NCBI GenBank assembly: GCA_021824145.1
Contig: JAKALM010000008.1
Span: 1-64,000 of the forward strand
Length of the DNA: 64,000 nt
Source of the DNA: Bacteroidota bacterium
GTDB lineage: Bacteria > Bacteroidota > Ignavibacteria > Ignavibacteriales > Ignavibacteriaceae
Direction: 5' to 3'
Shown here piece after piece: positions 46,874 to 56,465 of this stretch. How positions within the stretch are numbered: position 1 is the stretch's first letter; each line of letters opens with the position of its first letter. The notes below the pieces were generated by a model, which saw only the letters and a list, made by a program, of their open reading frames with translations, was not told the DNA's origin and made no database searches. Position numbers and translations under genes: made by a program.

Positions 46874-48310
46874 TCATTTACCACCAATTCCAAATAACAT
46901 TACTGGCAAAGTTTTTATTAATATTTGAAGATCCAACCATGGCGACATATTATTTATGTAATAAAGATCTAAAACAATTGAATCTTTAAATGAAACTGAG
47001 CTTCTTCCAAGCACTTGCCACATCCCAGTGCAGCCTGGAATAACACTCAATCTTCTTTTTTGCCAGTTGTCATAATTTTCAAATTCATATTGCAAACATG
47101 GCCTTGGACCCACAAGACTCATTTCGCCTTTTATTACATTAAATAATTGAGGTATTTCATCTAGTGAAGTTTTGCGCAATATTTTTCCGATTTTAGTAAT
47201 GCGAGTGTTTGATATTATTTTGGTATCATTTCCAGAGTGTTTATCTTCTTTCATAAACTTTAGCATTTTTTCTTTTCGTTCAATATCATCTTCTTTTTGA
47301 AGATACATTGTTCTAAATTTATAGAAATTAAACTGCTTACCATTCTTACCAATTCTTATTTGATGAAAAAGTATTGGCCCTTCCGAAGACAACTTTATGA
47401 ACAATGCAATTATTAATAAAAATGGAGATAATAATAGAAACCCTAAGCTTGCAAATATTAAATCAAATAATCTTTTAAATTTTATAAACAACCAATTTTG
47501 ATAAGAATGAGAAACATCAATCACCGGAATATTTGCATATTTTTCAGTATATACTTTTTGCGGAATAATTTTAAATAAATCCGAAGTTATTTTAACATTG
47601 ATTTTAGCTTCGCCGCAGTAATCAATAATACTCATAAGCTTTTCGTAATCTTTTGTGTCATATGAAATTAAAAGCTCATCAATCCCATATTTATTTACAA
47701 CATTTTGAATATCATTATAATTGCCAAGGACCTTTTTACCGTCAATTATTTCTTCCCCAATTTCTTTTTGATCATCAATAAAACCGATAATGTTAATTCC
47801 AATCGGGTTTTCAAAAGTTAATTTTGTTGCAAGAATTCTTCCAGGCTTTCCATTTCCAACAATTATTACTTTTCTTTTAAATCCTTTCTTTTTTAAAATC
47901 GAATATAATCGGCTCAAAAGTTCAACCCTAACTGTATATGAAACTGTAAAGAATATGATGACAAAGCTAATTGAGATGGTCAGCAATTTTAACAAATCAA
48001 TTTCTAAAACAGCTAATGAGGTTGGGAATGAAATTAACATTAAATAAAAAATTGATTTTATAACTGCGGTTGTATGAGCAGACCTGACAAGAATTAACGA
48101 AATTTTGTAAAGGTTATTAAAACTAAATATTAAAAACGAAATTAATATTATAGCTATAGTTAAGGGCAATCCCCATAAGTCATCGTTTGCATTTTTAATC
48201 TGAATATCTAAAATTTTATCTAAAGTGAATGAAGTAATAATTAGAATAAAAAATAAAATTACTAAATCCGACAGGACAAAAAGAAATTTATATTTTGCAA
48301 TCTTTAACAT
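46874..48310 (-). CDS. Polyprenyl glycosylphosphotransferase (initiating sugar-1-phosphate transferase)
   Basis: The 478-residue protein has five hydrophobic helices (about 10-135), a CoA-binding-like Rossmann domain (VIIVGNGKPGRIL, about 148-240) and the C-terminal bacterial sugar transferase domain. The latter starts at FKRLFDLIFASLGFLLLSPF, with the GPILFHQIRIGKNGKQFNFYKFRTM catalytic segment and KTSLDEIPQLFNV/SLVGPRP. It transfers a sugar-1-phosphate from a nucleotide sugar to undecaprenyl phosphate and starts repeat-unit synthesis (WbaP/WcaJ family). It lies 42 bp upstream of the Gfo/Idh gene. Confidence 0.93.
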   Translation of the reverse strand: MLKIAKYKFLFVLSDLVILFFILIITSFTLDKILDIQIKNANDDLWGLPLTIAIILISFLIFSFNNLYKISLILVRSAHTTAVIKSIFYLMLISFPTSLAVLEIDLLKLLTISISFVIIFFTVSYTVRVELLSRLYSILKKKGFKRKVIIVGNGKPGRILATKLTFENPIGINIIGFIDDQKEIGEEIIDGKKVLGNYNDIQNVVNKYGIDELLISYDTKDYEKLMSIIDYCGEAKINVKITSDLFKIIPQKVYTEKYANIPVIDVSHSYQNWLFIKFKRLFDLIFASLGFLLLSPFLLIIALFIKLSSEGPILFHQIRIGKNGKQFNFYKFRTMYLQKEDDIERKEKMLKFMKEDKHSGNDTKIISNTRITKIGKILRKTSLDEIPQLFNVIKGEMSLVGPRPCLQYEFENYDNWQKRRLSVIPGCTGMWQVLGRSSVSFKDSIVLDLYYINNMSPWLDLQILIKTLPVMLFGIGGK

Positions 48311-48386
48311 TTAGATTTCGAATTAAATTGAAAAATTTTCAGAAATGATTTTTATTTTTATCTAAACTTTATATTAATGACTTGGA

Positions 48387-49028
48387 TTAGGATACATATC
48401 TATATTCATCAATAAAATTTTTCAGCTTAAATTTATTTTCTTTTATAATCAATGGTTTATAATCAGTTAGATCTATTAAACCAGAATCGTCATTAAACGA
48501 TTCTTTATGAGTATAAAAAATAGCATCAACTTTTTCTGAATACTCTTCTTTAAATATTTCATAACCTTTAGAAGTGTTATGATTATTATTTAGCCTTAGG
48601 CTTAATATAGGTCCATTGATTTCTGAAAGTAGTTTTAGGCAAAATCTGTTATTGGGAATTTTAAACGATGCTTGATTTATCCCAAACAAACTTTGGAATT
48701 GACTATTCAATCTAAAAATAACATTTATTGGATTTGGCCAAATTGAATTAAGAAATTCAAAATGTTTTTCGGATATTATTTCGATATAATTGCTCAAGTT
48801 TAAAATGCTGCCAACTAATAATGTTGCTTCAGAAAAAATGTTAGTTGAAAACATTTTTTTTAGTCTATCAATTGCTAATAAGTTAAGAGGGTTTGCGCCG
48901 ATATTATAAACCGTATCTGTTGGATAAATAAATATTCCACCGACATAATACATGCCCCTTATTATACTAATTGCTTTATCAAATTCATTATCAATATCAT
49001 ATAAATTAATTAATTTTCCATTTCTCAT
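48387..49028 (-). CDS. Divergent YrdC/Sua5-domain protein
   Basis: The 213-residue protein shows the start of a YrdC fold: IYPTDTVYNIGANP near residue 35 matches the YPTDTVYGLGANA signature, and WPNPINVIFRL near 113 matches WPGPLT. Later key motifs are eroded. The usual K-R-P is RLKKMF and the S-A-N-x-S-G block is replaced by SLRLNNNHNTS. The canonical function (carbamoyl-adenylate for tRNA t6A) may be lost. Its place between the initiating transferase and the DegT aminotransferase suggests a carbamoyl- or acyl-adenylate step in surface-sugar modification, but this is inference. Confidence 0.62.
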   Translation of the reverse strand: MRNGKLINLYDIDNEFDKAISIIRGMYYVGGIFIYPTDTVYNIGANPLNLLAIDRLKKMFSTNIFSEATLLVGSILNLSNYIEIISEKHFEFLNSIWPNPINVIFRLNSQFQSLFGINQASFKIPNNRFCLKLLSEINGPILSLRLNNNHNTSKGYEIFKEEYSEKVDAIFYTHKESFNDDSGLIDLTDYKPLIIKENKFKLKNFIDEYRYVS

Positions 49029-49054
49029 ATTGCTTCTAAAAAATTTATTTTTAA

Positions 49055-50233
49055 TTAATTAGCTTTCAAATTATTTAACACAGAATGATTACTCTCAACT
49101 CCGTGATTAAAAAAATCTTTTATGTTCGTGCATACATATTCAATTTGTGCGTCTGTCAATTCTGGATACATTGGAAGCGAGATACAATTGTTAGCTAATG
49201 CTTCAGCAACCGGAAAATCGCCTTTTTTATATCCCAAATATTTAAAACACTCTTGAAGATGAAGTGGAATTGGATAATGAAATCCTATTGAAATCCCTTT
49301 TTCAGTTAAATAATTCGCTAATAAATTTCGAAGTTCGGCATTATTGCTTTTACTATCATCTCTAACTTGAATAACAAACAAATGATATACATGTTTTGCG
49401 TATGGCATTTCTTTAGGCAATTTTATATTATTAACATTAGAGAGAAGTTCTTTATATTTATTAGCAACTCGCCTTCTTGCAAAAGTCCAGTTTGTAAGAT
49501 ATTTTAATTTTACATTAAGAACTGCACCTTGAATCCCTTCCATTCTATAATTGTGGCCAAATATTTCGTGTTGGTATTTTTGCAAAGTTCCATGATCACG
49601 AATCATTTTAGCTTTTTTTGCAAGTTCAGGATTATTTGTAACAAAAGCTCCACCTTCTCCATAAGCTCCAAGATTTTTCCCAGGATAAAAGCTAAATGAA
49701 GTTGCCTCTCCAAATCCTCCAACTTTTATACCTTTATATTCAGCAATATGAGATTGAGCGGAATCTTCAACTAAGAATAAATTGTATTTTGCAGCAATCT
49801 GTTTTAATGGATCCATATCTGCCGGCTGCCCGAACAAATGAACGGCAACAATTGCTTTTGTTTTTTCAGTAATTGCTCTTTCAACTTTTGCAGGATCAAT
49901 ATTGTAGCTATCAGGATCGCAATCTACAAATACTGGTTTTGCACCGCATAACGTTGCTCCCCATGCTGTGGCAATGAAAGTATTTACCGGAATGATTACT
50001 TCATCTCCAGGTTTTATTCCTAATGACCAAAGTACCACATGGTTTCCAGCTGTACCGGAGTTTAATGCAACGCAATATTTTATGTTATGTGCTTTTGCAA
50101 ATTCAGCTTCAAAATCGCTTACTGCTTTACCAAGAACAAATGCTGAATTATCAAGAACATTTTGAATTGCTGAATTGATTTCGGTTTTTATAGATAGATA
50201 TTGTGATTTTAAATCTAAGAATGGAATCTGCAT
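49055..50233 (-). CDS. DegT/DnrJ/EryC1 aminotransferase (WbpE/WlbC-like)
   Basis: The 392-residue PLP enzyme has the cofactor lysine at 186 (SFYPGKNLGAYGEGG), D157 (VEDSAQSHIA) for the pyridine nitrogen, and ALNSGTAGNH for phosphate binding. The opening IPFLDLKSQY is classic for the family. It transaminates a 3-keto sugar nucleotide, and with the Gfo/Idh dehydrogenase and hexapeptide acetyltransferase would build a diacetamido sugar. AAAGGAG lies upstream of ATG 50233. It is the first gene of the 29-gene minus-strand run. Confidence 0.92.
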   Translation of the reverse strand: MQIPFLDLKSQYLSIKTEINSAIQNVLDNSAFVLGKAVSDFEAEFAKAHNIKYCVALNSGTAGNHVVLWSLGIKPGDEVIIPVNTFIATAWGATLCGAKPVFVDCDPDSYNIDPAKVERAITEKTKAIVAVHLFGQPADMDPLKQIAAKYNLFLVEDSAQSHIAEYKGIKVGGFGEATSFSFYPGKNLGAYGEGGAFVTNNPELAKKAKMIRDHGTLQKYQHEIFGHNYRMEGIQGAVLNVKLKYLTNWTFARRRVANKYKELLSNVNNIKLPKEMPYAKHVYHLFVIQVRDDSKSNNAELRNLLANYLTEKGISIGFHYPIPLHLQECFKYLGYKKGDFPVAEALANNCISLPMYPELTDAQIEYVCTNIKDFFNHGVESNHSVLNNLKAN

Positions 50234-50454
50234 TTCTAGCTCCTTTGATTTTTATTTTTCCCAATTAGTAAAGAGATTAAATCTAATTTTATGCATAGTG
50301 CTTCGCCACGTAAGTCCCATTGCTTATTCTCTAAAAACTAAATTGGAAACGATATTATATTAAGGAAATGAGTTTTCACTTGAGCAAATCAAATGAAAAA
50401 TCATTTTTATGATAAAATTATATTTTGACTTTTCTTGTAAATCTATTTTATAAA

Positions 50455-50907
50455 TTATTTTAATCTATCAGAAACAACGCTCAAAAAATCTAAATAGAAC
50501 AAATCTTTTTTTCTAAATTTTAATATTCCCGCTAAATGAATTAATCCTGTACATGAGACAAACTCAATTTCACTTTTCAATTCTTTATCCAGGCTGTAAA
50601 TATTGCTTATCTTTTCAACAACAAATCCGAAAAATTGATTTTCGGTTTCTATTATTATTATGCGATCATCTTTAGTACGCTCTTTTGGTAAGAAACCGAA
50701 CATACTATAAATATCAATTATTGAAATTTTCAAAACTCCTAGGTTGACATGAGGATTTTCAGAATTGATATTTTCTTCTTGATCAAGCTCGACTGGATTA
50801 ATAATTTCAACAATATTTGCCATGTCTGTGCAAAAATCTAAGCCTGCAATTTTAAAAGTTAGAAGGCCGTTGCAATTATCTAAAAGTGACTGTTTTACTT
50901 CATCCAT
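50455..50907 (-). CDS. Orphan CheW-like protein
   Basis: This 150-residue single CheW domain (LLTFKIAGLDFCTDMANIVEII, then VNLGVLKISIIDIYSMFGF, IIIIETENQFFGFVVEKI) is the coupling module that links chemoreceptors to the CheA kinase. The start at 50907 is chosen because GGAG at 50917-50920 precedes it; a longer reading to 50949 would include that site. No CheA, receptor or CheY is in the window. It sits between the polysaccharide locus and the sigma-54 regulator. Confidence 0.82.
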   Translation of the reverse strand: MDEVKQSLLDNCNGLLTFKIAGLDFCTDMANIVEIINPVELDQEENINSENPHVNLGVLKISIIDIYSMFGFLPKERTKDDRIIIIETENQFFGFVVEKISNIYSLDKELKSEIEFVSCTGLIHLAGILKFRKKDLFYLDFLSVVSDRLK

Positions 50908-51126
50908 ATCATTTTCTCCTTCGATTGGAAAACTCAAAAAACAGACCAAAATTATTTCTGATCATTTGAGAAAATTTATAGAGTTATTCTATGGAGTGGT
51001 CTAATTTTTTTATATTCACTATATAAGTTTTAAACTATTACTTTATATAAAAAATATTTTGTTCGTAAATGATTTGGTGTTGCTAATGTTTGTGTTGGTT
51101 TAAAGAATTGAATATTCGAATTAGTT

Positions 51127-52473
51127 TTAAGATTCCTTCAAATTGTATTGAGAAATTTTATTGTATAAAGTTGTTTTTGTTATTCCTAATATTCTGCTTG
51201 CTTGACTTTTATTCCATTTAACATGGTCTAAAACATTTTGTATATGTATTTTTTCTGATTCTGCAAGTGTCATCAAACTATTTGATTTTTCTTGATGACC
51301 ATTGTGCTGAACAAAATTAAAATATTCTTTTTCTAATACATTATCCTTTGCCAATAAAACTGCATTCATTAAAGTGTTTTCAAGTTCTCTAATATTTCCA
51401 AGCCACTCATGGTTCTTTAGCATTTCCATAACTTCAAATGGAATTGTGTTTACTTTTTTATGAACTTCTAAATTTATTTTTCCTAAAAGATGAACAACCA
51501 ATTTGGGAATTTCCTCTTTTCTTTCACGAAGAGGAGGAACATTTATTGAAAAAATATTTAATCGATAGAATAAATCTTCTCTAAACAATTTTTTCTCTAC
51601 CAATTCTATTAAATTCTTATTTGTAGCGGCAACAATCCTTGCCTGCATTTGAATAACTTCTTCACCGCCTACTCGCTCAAATTCTCTTTCTTGAATAACT
51701 CTTAAAAGCTTTACTTGAAGATTGGGAGAGAATTCTGAAATTTCATCTAGGAATATTGTGCCTTTACCAGCAAGTTCAAATTTACCTTTTTTATTTTTCA
51801 TTGCTCCGGTAAATGCACCTTGCACGTGCCCAAATAATTCACTTTCAAGAAGAGTTTCTGGCAAAGCTGAACAATTAACCGCAATAAAAGGTTCATCCTT
51901 GGTAATTCCACTGTAGTGAATCATTCTAGTAATTAATTCTTTACCAGTTCCGCTTTCTCCTTGAATTAAAACATTAACCCTAGTTCCGGAAACTTTACCA
52001 ATCTTCTTAAATATTTCTTTCATTTGTTCTGTTAAACCGCCAACCATGAAATTTTTTAATAAGAACTTATCTCTTTCATCAGGCAGCGGTATAATCATTT
52101 GATCGATTTTTTTCTTGTTCTCAAGAGTTTTTCTAACTATTAATTTTATTCTTTTTAGATCAAGAGATTTTTCAAAAAAATCAAATGCCCCTAATTGCAT
52201 AGCTTTAATTATTGAATCGGTTTCATCAAACGCAGTAATTATTATAACTGCAATTGTGCTATCTATCTCTTTTATTTTTTGAAGAACATCCAAACCATTC
52301 ATTTTTGGCATCTTTAAATCGGTAAGTACAACATCCGGATTTTCTTTTAAGACGTATTCAATTCCTTCTTCACCGCTGGTAACATAATGTACTACTGGGA
52401 AAGTATCAGCTAAAAATATTTTTAACGTTTGCGCAAAGGCTTTATCGTCATCAATTATTAGTATCTTTTCCAT
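51127..52473 (-). CDS. NtrC-family sigma-54-dependent response regulator
   Basis: This 448-residue regulator has a receiver domain (phosphoacceptor D52-53 in VVLTDLKMP), an AAA+ domain (Walker A GESGTGKE at about 172-179, the sigma-54 contact loop GAFTGA at about 219-224, and ATNKNL) and a C-terminal Fis-type helix-turn-helix ([20 protein letters not shown]). All parts needed to activate sigma-54 promoters are intact. It overlaps the end of the upstream kinase gene by 23-26 bp. A second ATG at 52473 is preferred over 52476; both give the same protein apart from one Met. Confidence 0.93.
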   Translation of the reverse strand: MEKILIIDDDKAFAQTLKIFLADTFPVVHYVTSGEEGIEYVLKENPDVVLTDLKMPKMNGLDVLQKIKEIDSTIAVIIITAFDETDSIIKAMQLGAFDFFEKSLDLKRIKLIVRKTLENKKKIDQMIIPLPDERDKFLLKNFMVGGLTEQMKEIFKKIGKVSGTRVNVLIQGESGTGKELITRMIHYSGITKDEPFIAVNCSALPETLLESELFGHVQGAFTGAMKNKKGKFELAGKGTIFLDEISEFSPNLQVKLLRVIQEREFERVGGEEVIQMQARIVAATNKNLIELVEKKLFREDLFYRLNIFSINVPPLRERKEEIPKLVVHLLGKINLEVHKKVNTIPFEVMEMLKNHEWLGNIRELENTLMNAVLLAKDNVLEKEYFNFVQHNGHQEKSNSLMTLAESEKIHIQNVLDHVKWNKSQASRILGITKTTLYNKISQYNLKES

Positions 52474-54727
52474 CACTGTTGTTTCTTGGGAATTTTATTT
52501 CAAAAATTGTTTTGCCAGGCCTTGAAGACAATAGTCTTATTGAACCATCGTGGTTTTCAAGAATTTTTTTTACGATACTTAAACCCAAACCTGTGCCACT
52601 TGATTTTGTAGTATAGAATGGATTAAAGATTTTTTCATTTTCATTAATCCCTTTTCCAGAGTCTTCGATATAAATTGAATAGTTTTTTTCATTCGATACT
52701 GATGAAATAATAATTTCTCCATTGGAGGAAATTGCTTCAATCGAGTTTTCAATTAAATTTGTGAAGACTGAAATCAAATTAAAATAATCACCATTGATAT
52801 AAATATCTTTTACATTATTAAGAAATCTGATATTACAGTCGTTTAATTTTTTATGCAATAACTCATGAACTTTATCTATTAAAGATTTAAGATCAATTTT
52901 AATCTTCATTAATTCCTTATTCTGTGAGAAAAGCAAAACATCATTTAATAGTTTGTTAAGATGACCAACTGCATCATTTAGCAATTCTAAGGTATCTTTA
53001 GTATCGTCTGGCAAATAAATATTTTCACACAACATTTCAACATAACTCTTAATTGCAGCTGTTGGTTTTTTTATTTCATGAGCTAAAAATGCTGACATTG
53101 TTCCAATAGCAGCTAGTCTTTCTGAGTTCTGAAGATCTTGTTCAATCTTTTTGTATTTAGTATCGTCTCTAAATACTGATAATAATAAATTTCCTTTATC
53201 TTTTAATTCAAGAAAAGAGAAACTAACATCGAGATATATTGATTTCCCGTTGTGCAATATTTTATGTTCCCAATGATTAATTCCAACAGTTTTTTCATTA
53301 AATAATTTTCTGTAATTATTTAAACTTATTTCATTTTCTTCATCACTCTGCTTGTATACTTTATAAAAAGGTTTGTTTAATAATTCATTTTCTTCTATTT
53401 GGAATAATTTGCAAAATGATTTATTAACTGAAATTATATTTCCATCTTTGTCGGTTAACCTCATACCGTCATGAGATCTTTTCCAAATAGACCTGAATAA
53501 CATTTCTGAATTTCGTAGTGCATCTTCTGAAATTTTACGTTCGGTAATATCTCTAAAAATTGATAATAAAAACGCATCTCGTTCAAAAAGCGGATTTGAA
53601 GTTTGAGATTCAATTATAGTGCTGCTTACATCAAAATATTTCTTCTTATTACATTTTAAGTATAGTTCTCCTTCAAAATAGTTTTTGAAATTTCTATCAT
53701 TAAATGCATTCTTTATTTTTTGTTCTATAGCTTTAATATCAATAAGGTTTTGTTCCGAATATATAACATGAAATGGTTTCCCAATTAACTCATTTGGCTT
53801 CATCTCTACTAATTTACAGAAAGATGGATTTACCGCAACTATAATTCCAGCCTTATTTAACAATCTCATTCCATCTAAACTATAATTCCAAAGAGCATAA
53901 AATTTTGAAACATTTTTCCTAATCTCATTTTCGGAATTTTTTATTTTAGTAACATCTTTTAAAGTAATTAAGAAGAATTCGCTTGAAGTAGAAGTTAGAT
54001 CAATTTTAAATATACTCTTAATTCCATCAATTATAATTGGAACTTCAAACGTTTCGATTTCATTTTTATTTTTTAATTTTCTTAAAGAACTTAATAGCTT
54101 TTTAATGGATACTTGCGGTAATAAAATGTTTATGTTACCTTTTATTAGAATTGTTCTGGTAAAATTTTCTTCTGTCAAATCGATGAATTTAAAATCTTTT
54201 ATGTTCCCATCTTTATCTATTTTTATAAATATATCCGGGAAGTTTTGAGATGCACCATTAAATTCTTTTAATAGCCTTGGAATAATTTCTTCATCCAATA
54301 TATTTTCATTGAAGTGTGATATGATATTAGTATAACCGCATAATTCTTTGTTACTACCATAAATTGGAAGAATTGTAATATTTACTTCAACTAATGATTT
54401 ATCTTTTTTTAAGCTTAATAATTTTTGGGAAACGGATAATTTATTTTGAATTGATGGACCATTATTTGTTTTAATATTATTATAGCTAAGAAATATTTTA
54501 TTCAAATCTAGGTTGATCAGTTCCGCAATTGTGTACTGATAAGAATTTTGGAAAAGATTATTGGCATATAAGAATTTATTATCGTTATCAATCACAAAAA
54601 CCAAATCATTTTTATGATTTTCTTCCGATTCTACTCTTCTTATTTCTTCAACTAGTCTATTATAAGTATGATTAGAATTTTTATACTCGCTAGATATATT
54701 TTTTGAAAATTCCCCGCTTGATAACAT
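52451..54727 (-). CDS. PAS-containing sensor histidine kinase (HisKA)
   Basis: The 758-residue protein has no membrane helices. PAS-like domains lie at about 38-145, 160-270 (weak), 280-395 and 400-525; the latter two are clear and similar to each other (DGMRLLNKAG and DGMRLTDKDG). The HisKA domain has H550 in AHEIKKPTAAI. The HATPase_c domain (about 640-745) contains FNPFYTTKSSGTGLGLSIV. It overlaps the sigma-54 regulator gene, so they are a two-component pair. The signal is unknown. Confidence 0.91.
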   Translation of the reverse strand: MLSSGEFSKNISSEYKNSNHTYNRLVEEIRRVESEENHKNDLVFVIDNDNKFLYANNLFQNSYQYTIAELINLDLNKIFLSYNNIKTNNGPSIQNKLSVSQKLLSLKKDKSLVEVNITILPIYGSNKELCGYTNIISHFNENILDEEIIPRLLKEFNGASQNFPDIFIKIDKDGNIKDFKFIDLTEENFTRTILIKGNINILLPQVSIKKLLSSLRKLKNKNEIETFEVPIIIDGIKSIFKIDLTSTSSEFFLITLKDVTKIKNSENEIRKNVSKFYALWNYSLDGMRLLNKAGIIVAVNPSFCKLVEMKPNELIGKPFHVIYSEQNLIDIKAIEQKIKNAFNDRNFKNYFEGELYLKCNKKKYFDVSSTIIESQTSNPLFERDAFLLSIFRDITERKISEDALRNSEMLFRSIWKRSHDGMRLTDKDGNIISVNKSFCKLFQIEENELLNKPFYKVYKQSDEENEISLNNYRKLFNEKTVGINHWEHKILHNGKSIYLDVSFSFLELKDKGNLLLSVFRDDTKYKKIEQDLQNSERLAAIGTMSAFLAHEIKKPTAAIKSYVEMLCENIYLPDDTKDTLELLNDAVGHLNKLLNDVLLFSQNKELMKIKIDLKSLIDKVHELLHKKLNDCNIRFLNNVKDIYINGDYFNLISVFTNLIENSIEAISSNGEIIISSVSNEKNYSIYIEDSGKGINENEKIFNPFYTTKSSGTGLGLSIVKKILENHDGSIRLLSSRPGKTIFEIKFPRNNSDGKDTNN

Positions 54728-55124
54728 AGCGTCTTACCATTTAATTTATATCTATTAAAAACAATATAAACTGGATATAGTATAGGCGGCATTACTAATA
54801 TAAAAAATTTATTATAAAACACAACAGACGTAATTTAAAAATTACTAAGAAAAAAAATTAAACTGTCCTAATAAATATGGTGTCAAATTTTTATTCATTA
54901 AAACATGTTTTTGTTTAAAAAGTAGACGAATATTATGCCAAGTTAAAATCGCAACAAAATATATCTTTTTTATTTACCAAACTGTTTTTCTTGTACTGTT
55001 TTAAGACTTGGGATTTTAATGAAACAATTAATTGATTTCTATCAAATTTATTTTATAAGAATAATATTACTTTCAATAACTTAAAATGTGTTAACTTTTA
55101 TTTACTTTTATCTATAGTCAATAA
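54728..55124. other. Divergent control region between kinase and efflux operon
   Basis: This 397-bp AT-rich gap drives the kinase/regulator pair to the left and the RND efflux operon to the right. It has a 12-bp perfect palindrome, AAAACATGTTTT, at 54900-54911, a possible operator. No sigma-54 -24/-12 element with correct spacing was found by eye. No gene is seen. Confidence 0.5.
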
Positions 55125-56447
55125 ATGCAAAATAAATTCATTACGCTTGTCTTTTTTATTCTAATAAATAGAACAATTTTCCCTCAATTAAATAACCAAA
55201 ATGATTTACTTTTAACGAATGCAAATTTGCAAACTTGTGTTAATTATGCACTCTTACATCAGCCTTCAATTAAACAATCTTTATTAGATGAAAAAATCGT
55301 TAACCAGCAGATTAAATCAAAGTTAGCTGACTGGTTTCCACAATTAAATTTAAACTTTAACTTCCAGCATAATTATAAGCTGCCAACATCAATTTTTCAG
55401 GGAAATCCAGTTCATATCGGATTGGTTAATACATCTAATGCCCAGTTTACATTGACTGAAACGCTTTTTGATAGAGATGTTTTGTTTGCTAGCAGCACAG
55501 CAAGCAATGTTCGTCAGCAGGCAAGTCAGTCTACAATAAACAATAAAATCAATCTTGTTGTTAATGTAAGTAAAGCTTATTACAGTGTACTTTTGGCTCT
55601 ACAACAAATTAATCTGGCAAGTGAAGATATAATACGTCTTCAACAAAGTTATAAAGATGCATACTACCAATATAAAAGCGGCACTGTTGATAAAACTGAT
55701 TATGAAAGAGCCAGCATTTCACTAAATAATTCAATGGCAGAACAAAAATTTGATGAAGAACGTTTAAAAACAAATTACGCATCATTAAAAAATTTGATGG
55801 GCTATCCGGTTAATGAAGGTTTAACTCTTGCTTTCGATTCAACAGAAATGGAAAAGGGAGCTTTTATTGACACTACTATTACACTAAATTATAATAATCG
55901 CATTGAGTATAAACTCCTTCAAACTCAACTTAAACTACAGAAAGCAAATTTAAATTATAATTATTGGAGCTTTTTGCCAACACTAACAGCTTTCGGAAAT
56001 TATAATTTCAATTTTCAAAACGATGAATTACAAAAGCTATACAATATAAACTATCCTAGCGAATACGTTGGTATTACTCTTTCTCTTCCTATTTTTCAAG
56101 GTGGAAAGCGATTTCAGGAAATTGATCAAGCATCGTTAGAAGTTGAAAGAAATGAGTATGATATAGCTTCTCTCAAAAATTTACTAAATGTAGAATATAC
56201 ACAGGCAATGGCAAATTATAAAAGTAATTTAAGCAGTTTCAATGCTGCGAAAAAAAATCTTATTCTAGTTAAAGATGTTTACAATACTATTGAACTTCAA
56301 TATAAAGCCGGCGTAAAAACTTATCTTGATGTAATAACTGCAGAAACTGATTTGCGCACTACAGAAGTAAATTATTCAAATTCTTTATATCAGCTTCTCA
56401 GCAGCAAATTAGATGTTGAAAAGGCGCTTGGAATAATTAAATATTAA
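55125..56447 (+). CDS. TolC-family outer-membrane efflux protein
   Basis: The 440-residue protein has a signal peptide and the repeated OMF pattern: two similar halves with long helical stretches (LLDEKIVNQQIKSKLADWFPQL; TLPIF-type block ISLPIFQGGKRF-like, here LSLPIFQGGKR; GVKTYLDVITAETDLRTTE). It forms the trimeric exit duct for the RND pump encoded downstream. The genes are in the order OMF-MFP-RND with gaps of 18 and 19 bp, so this is one operon. Confidence 0.9.
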   Translation: MQNKFITLVFFILINRTIFPQLNNQNDLLLTNANLQTCVNYALLHQPSIKQSLLDEKIVNQQIKSKLADWFPQLNLNFNFQHNYKLPTSIFQGNPVHIGLVNTSNAQFTLTETLFDRDVLFASSTASNVRQQASQSTINNKINLVVNVSKAYYSVLLALQQINLASEDIIRLQQSYKDAYYQYKSGTVDKTDYERASISLNNSMAEQKFDEERLKTNYASLKNLMGYPVNEGLTLAFDSTEMEKGAFIDTTITLNYNNRIEYKLLQTQLKLQKANLNYNYWSFLPTLTAFGNYNFNFQNDELQKLYNINYPSEYVGITLSLPIFQGGKRFQEIDQASLEVERNEYDIASLKNLLNVEYTQAMANYKSNLSSFNAAKKNLILVKDVYNTIELQYKAGVKTYLDVITAETDLRTTEVNYSNSLYQLLSSKLDVEKALGIIKY

Positions 56448-56465
56448 TTAAATGAAATAAACAAC

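Noticed and set aside
50293-50309. Minus-strand sigma-54-like match upstream of the DegT gene (GTGGCGAAGCACTATGC)
   Set aside because: GG and GC are both present but one base too far apart; the spacing is strict for sigma-54.
54926-54941. Minus-strand sigma-54-like match TTGGCATAATATTCGT
   Set aside because: It has the -24 GG but no GC at the required -12 spacing.
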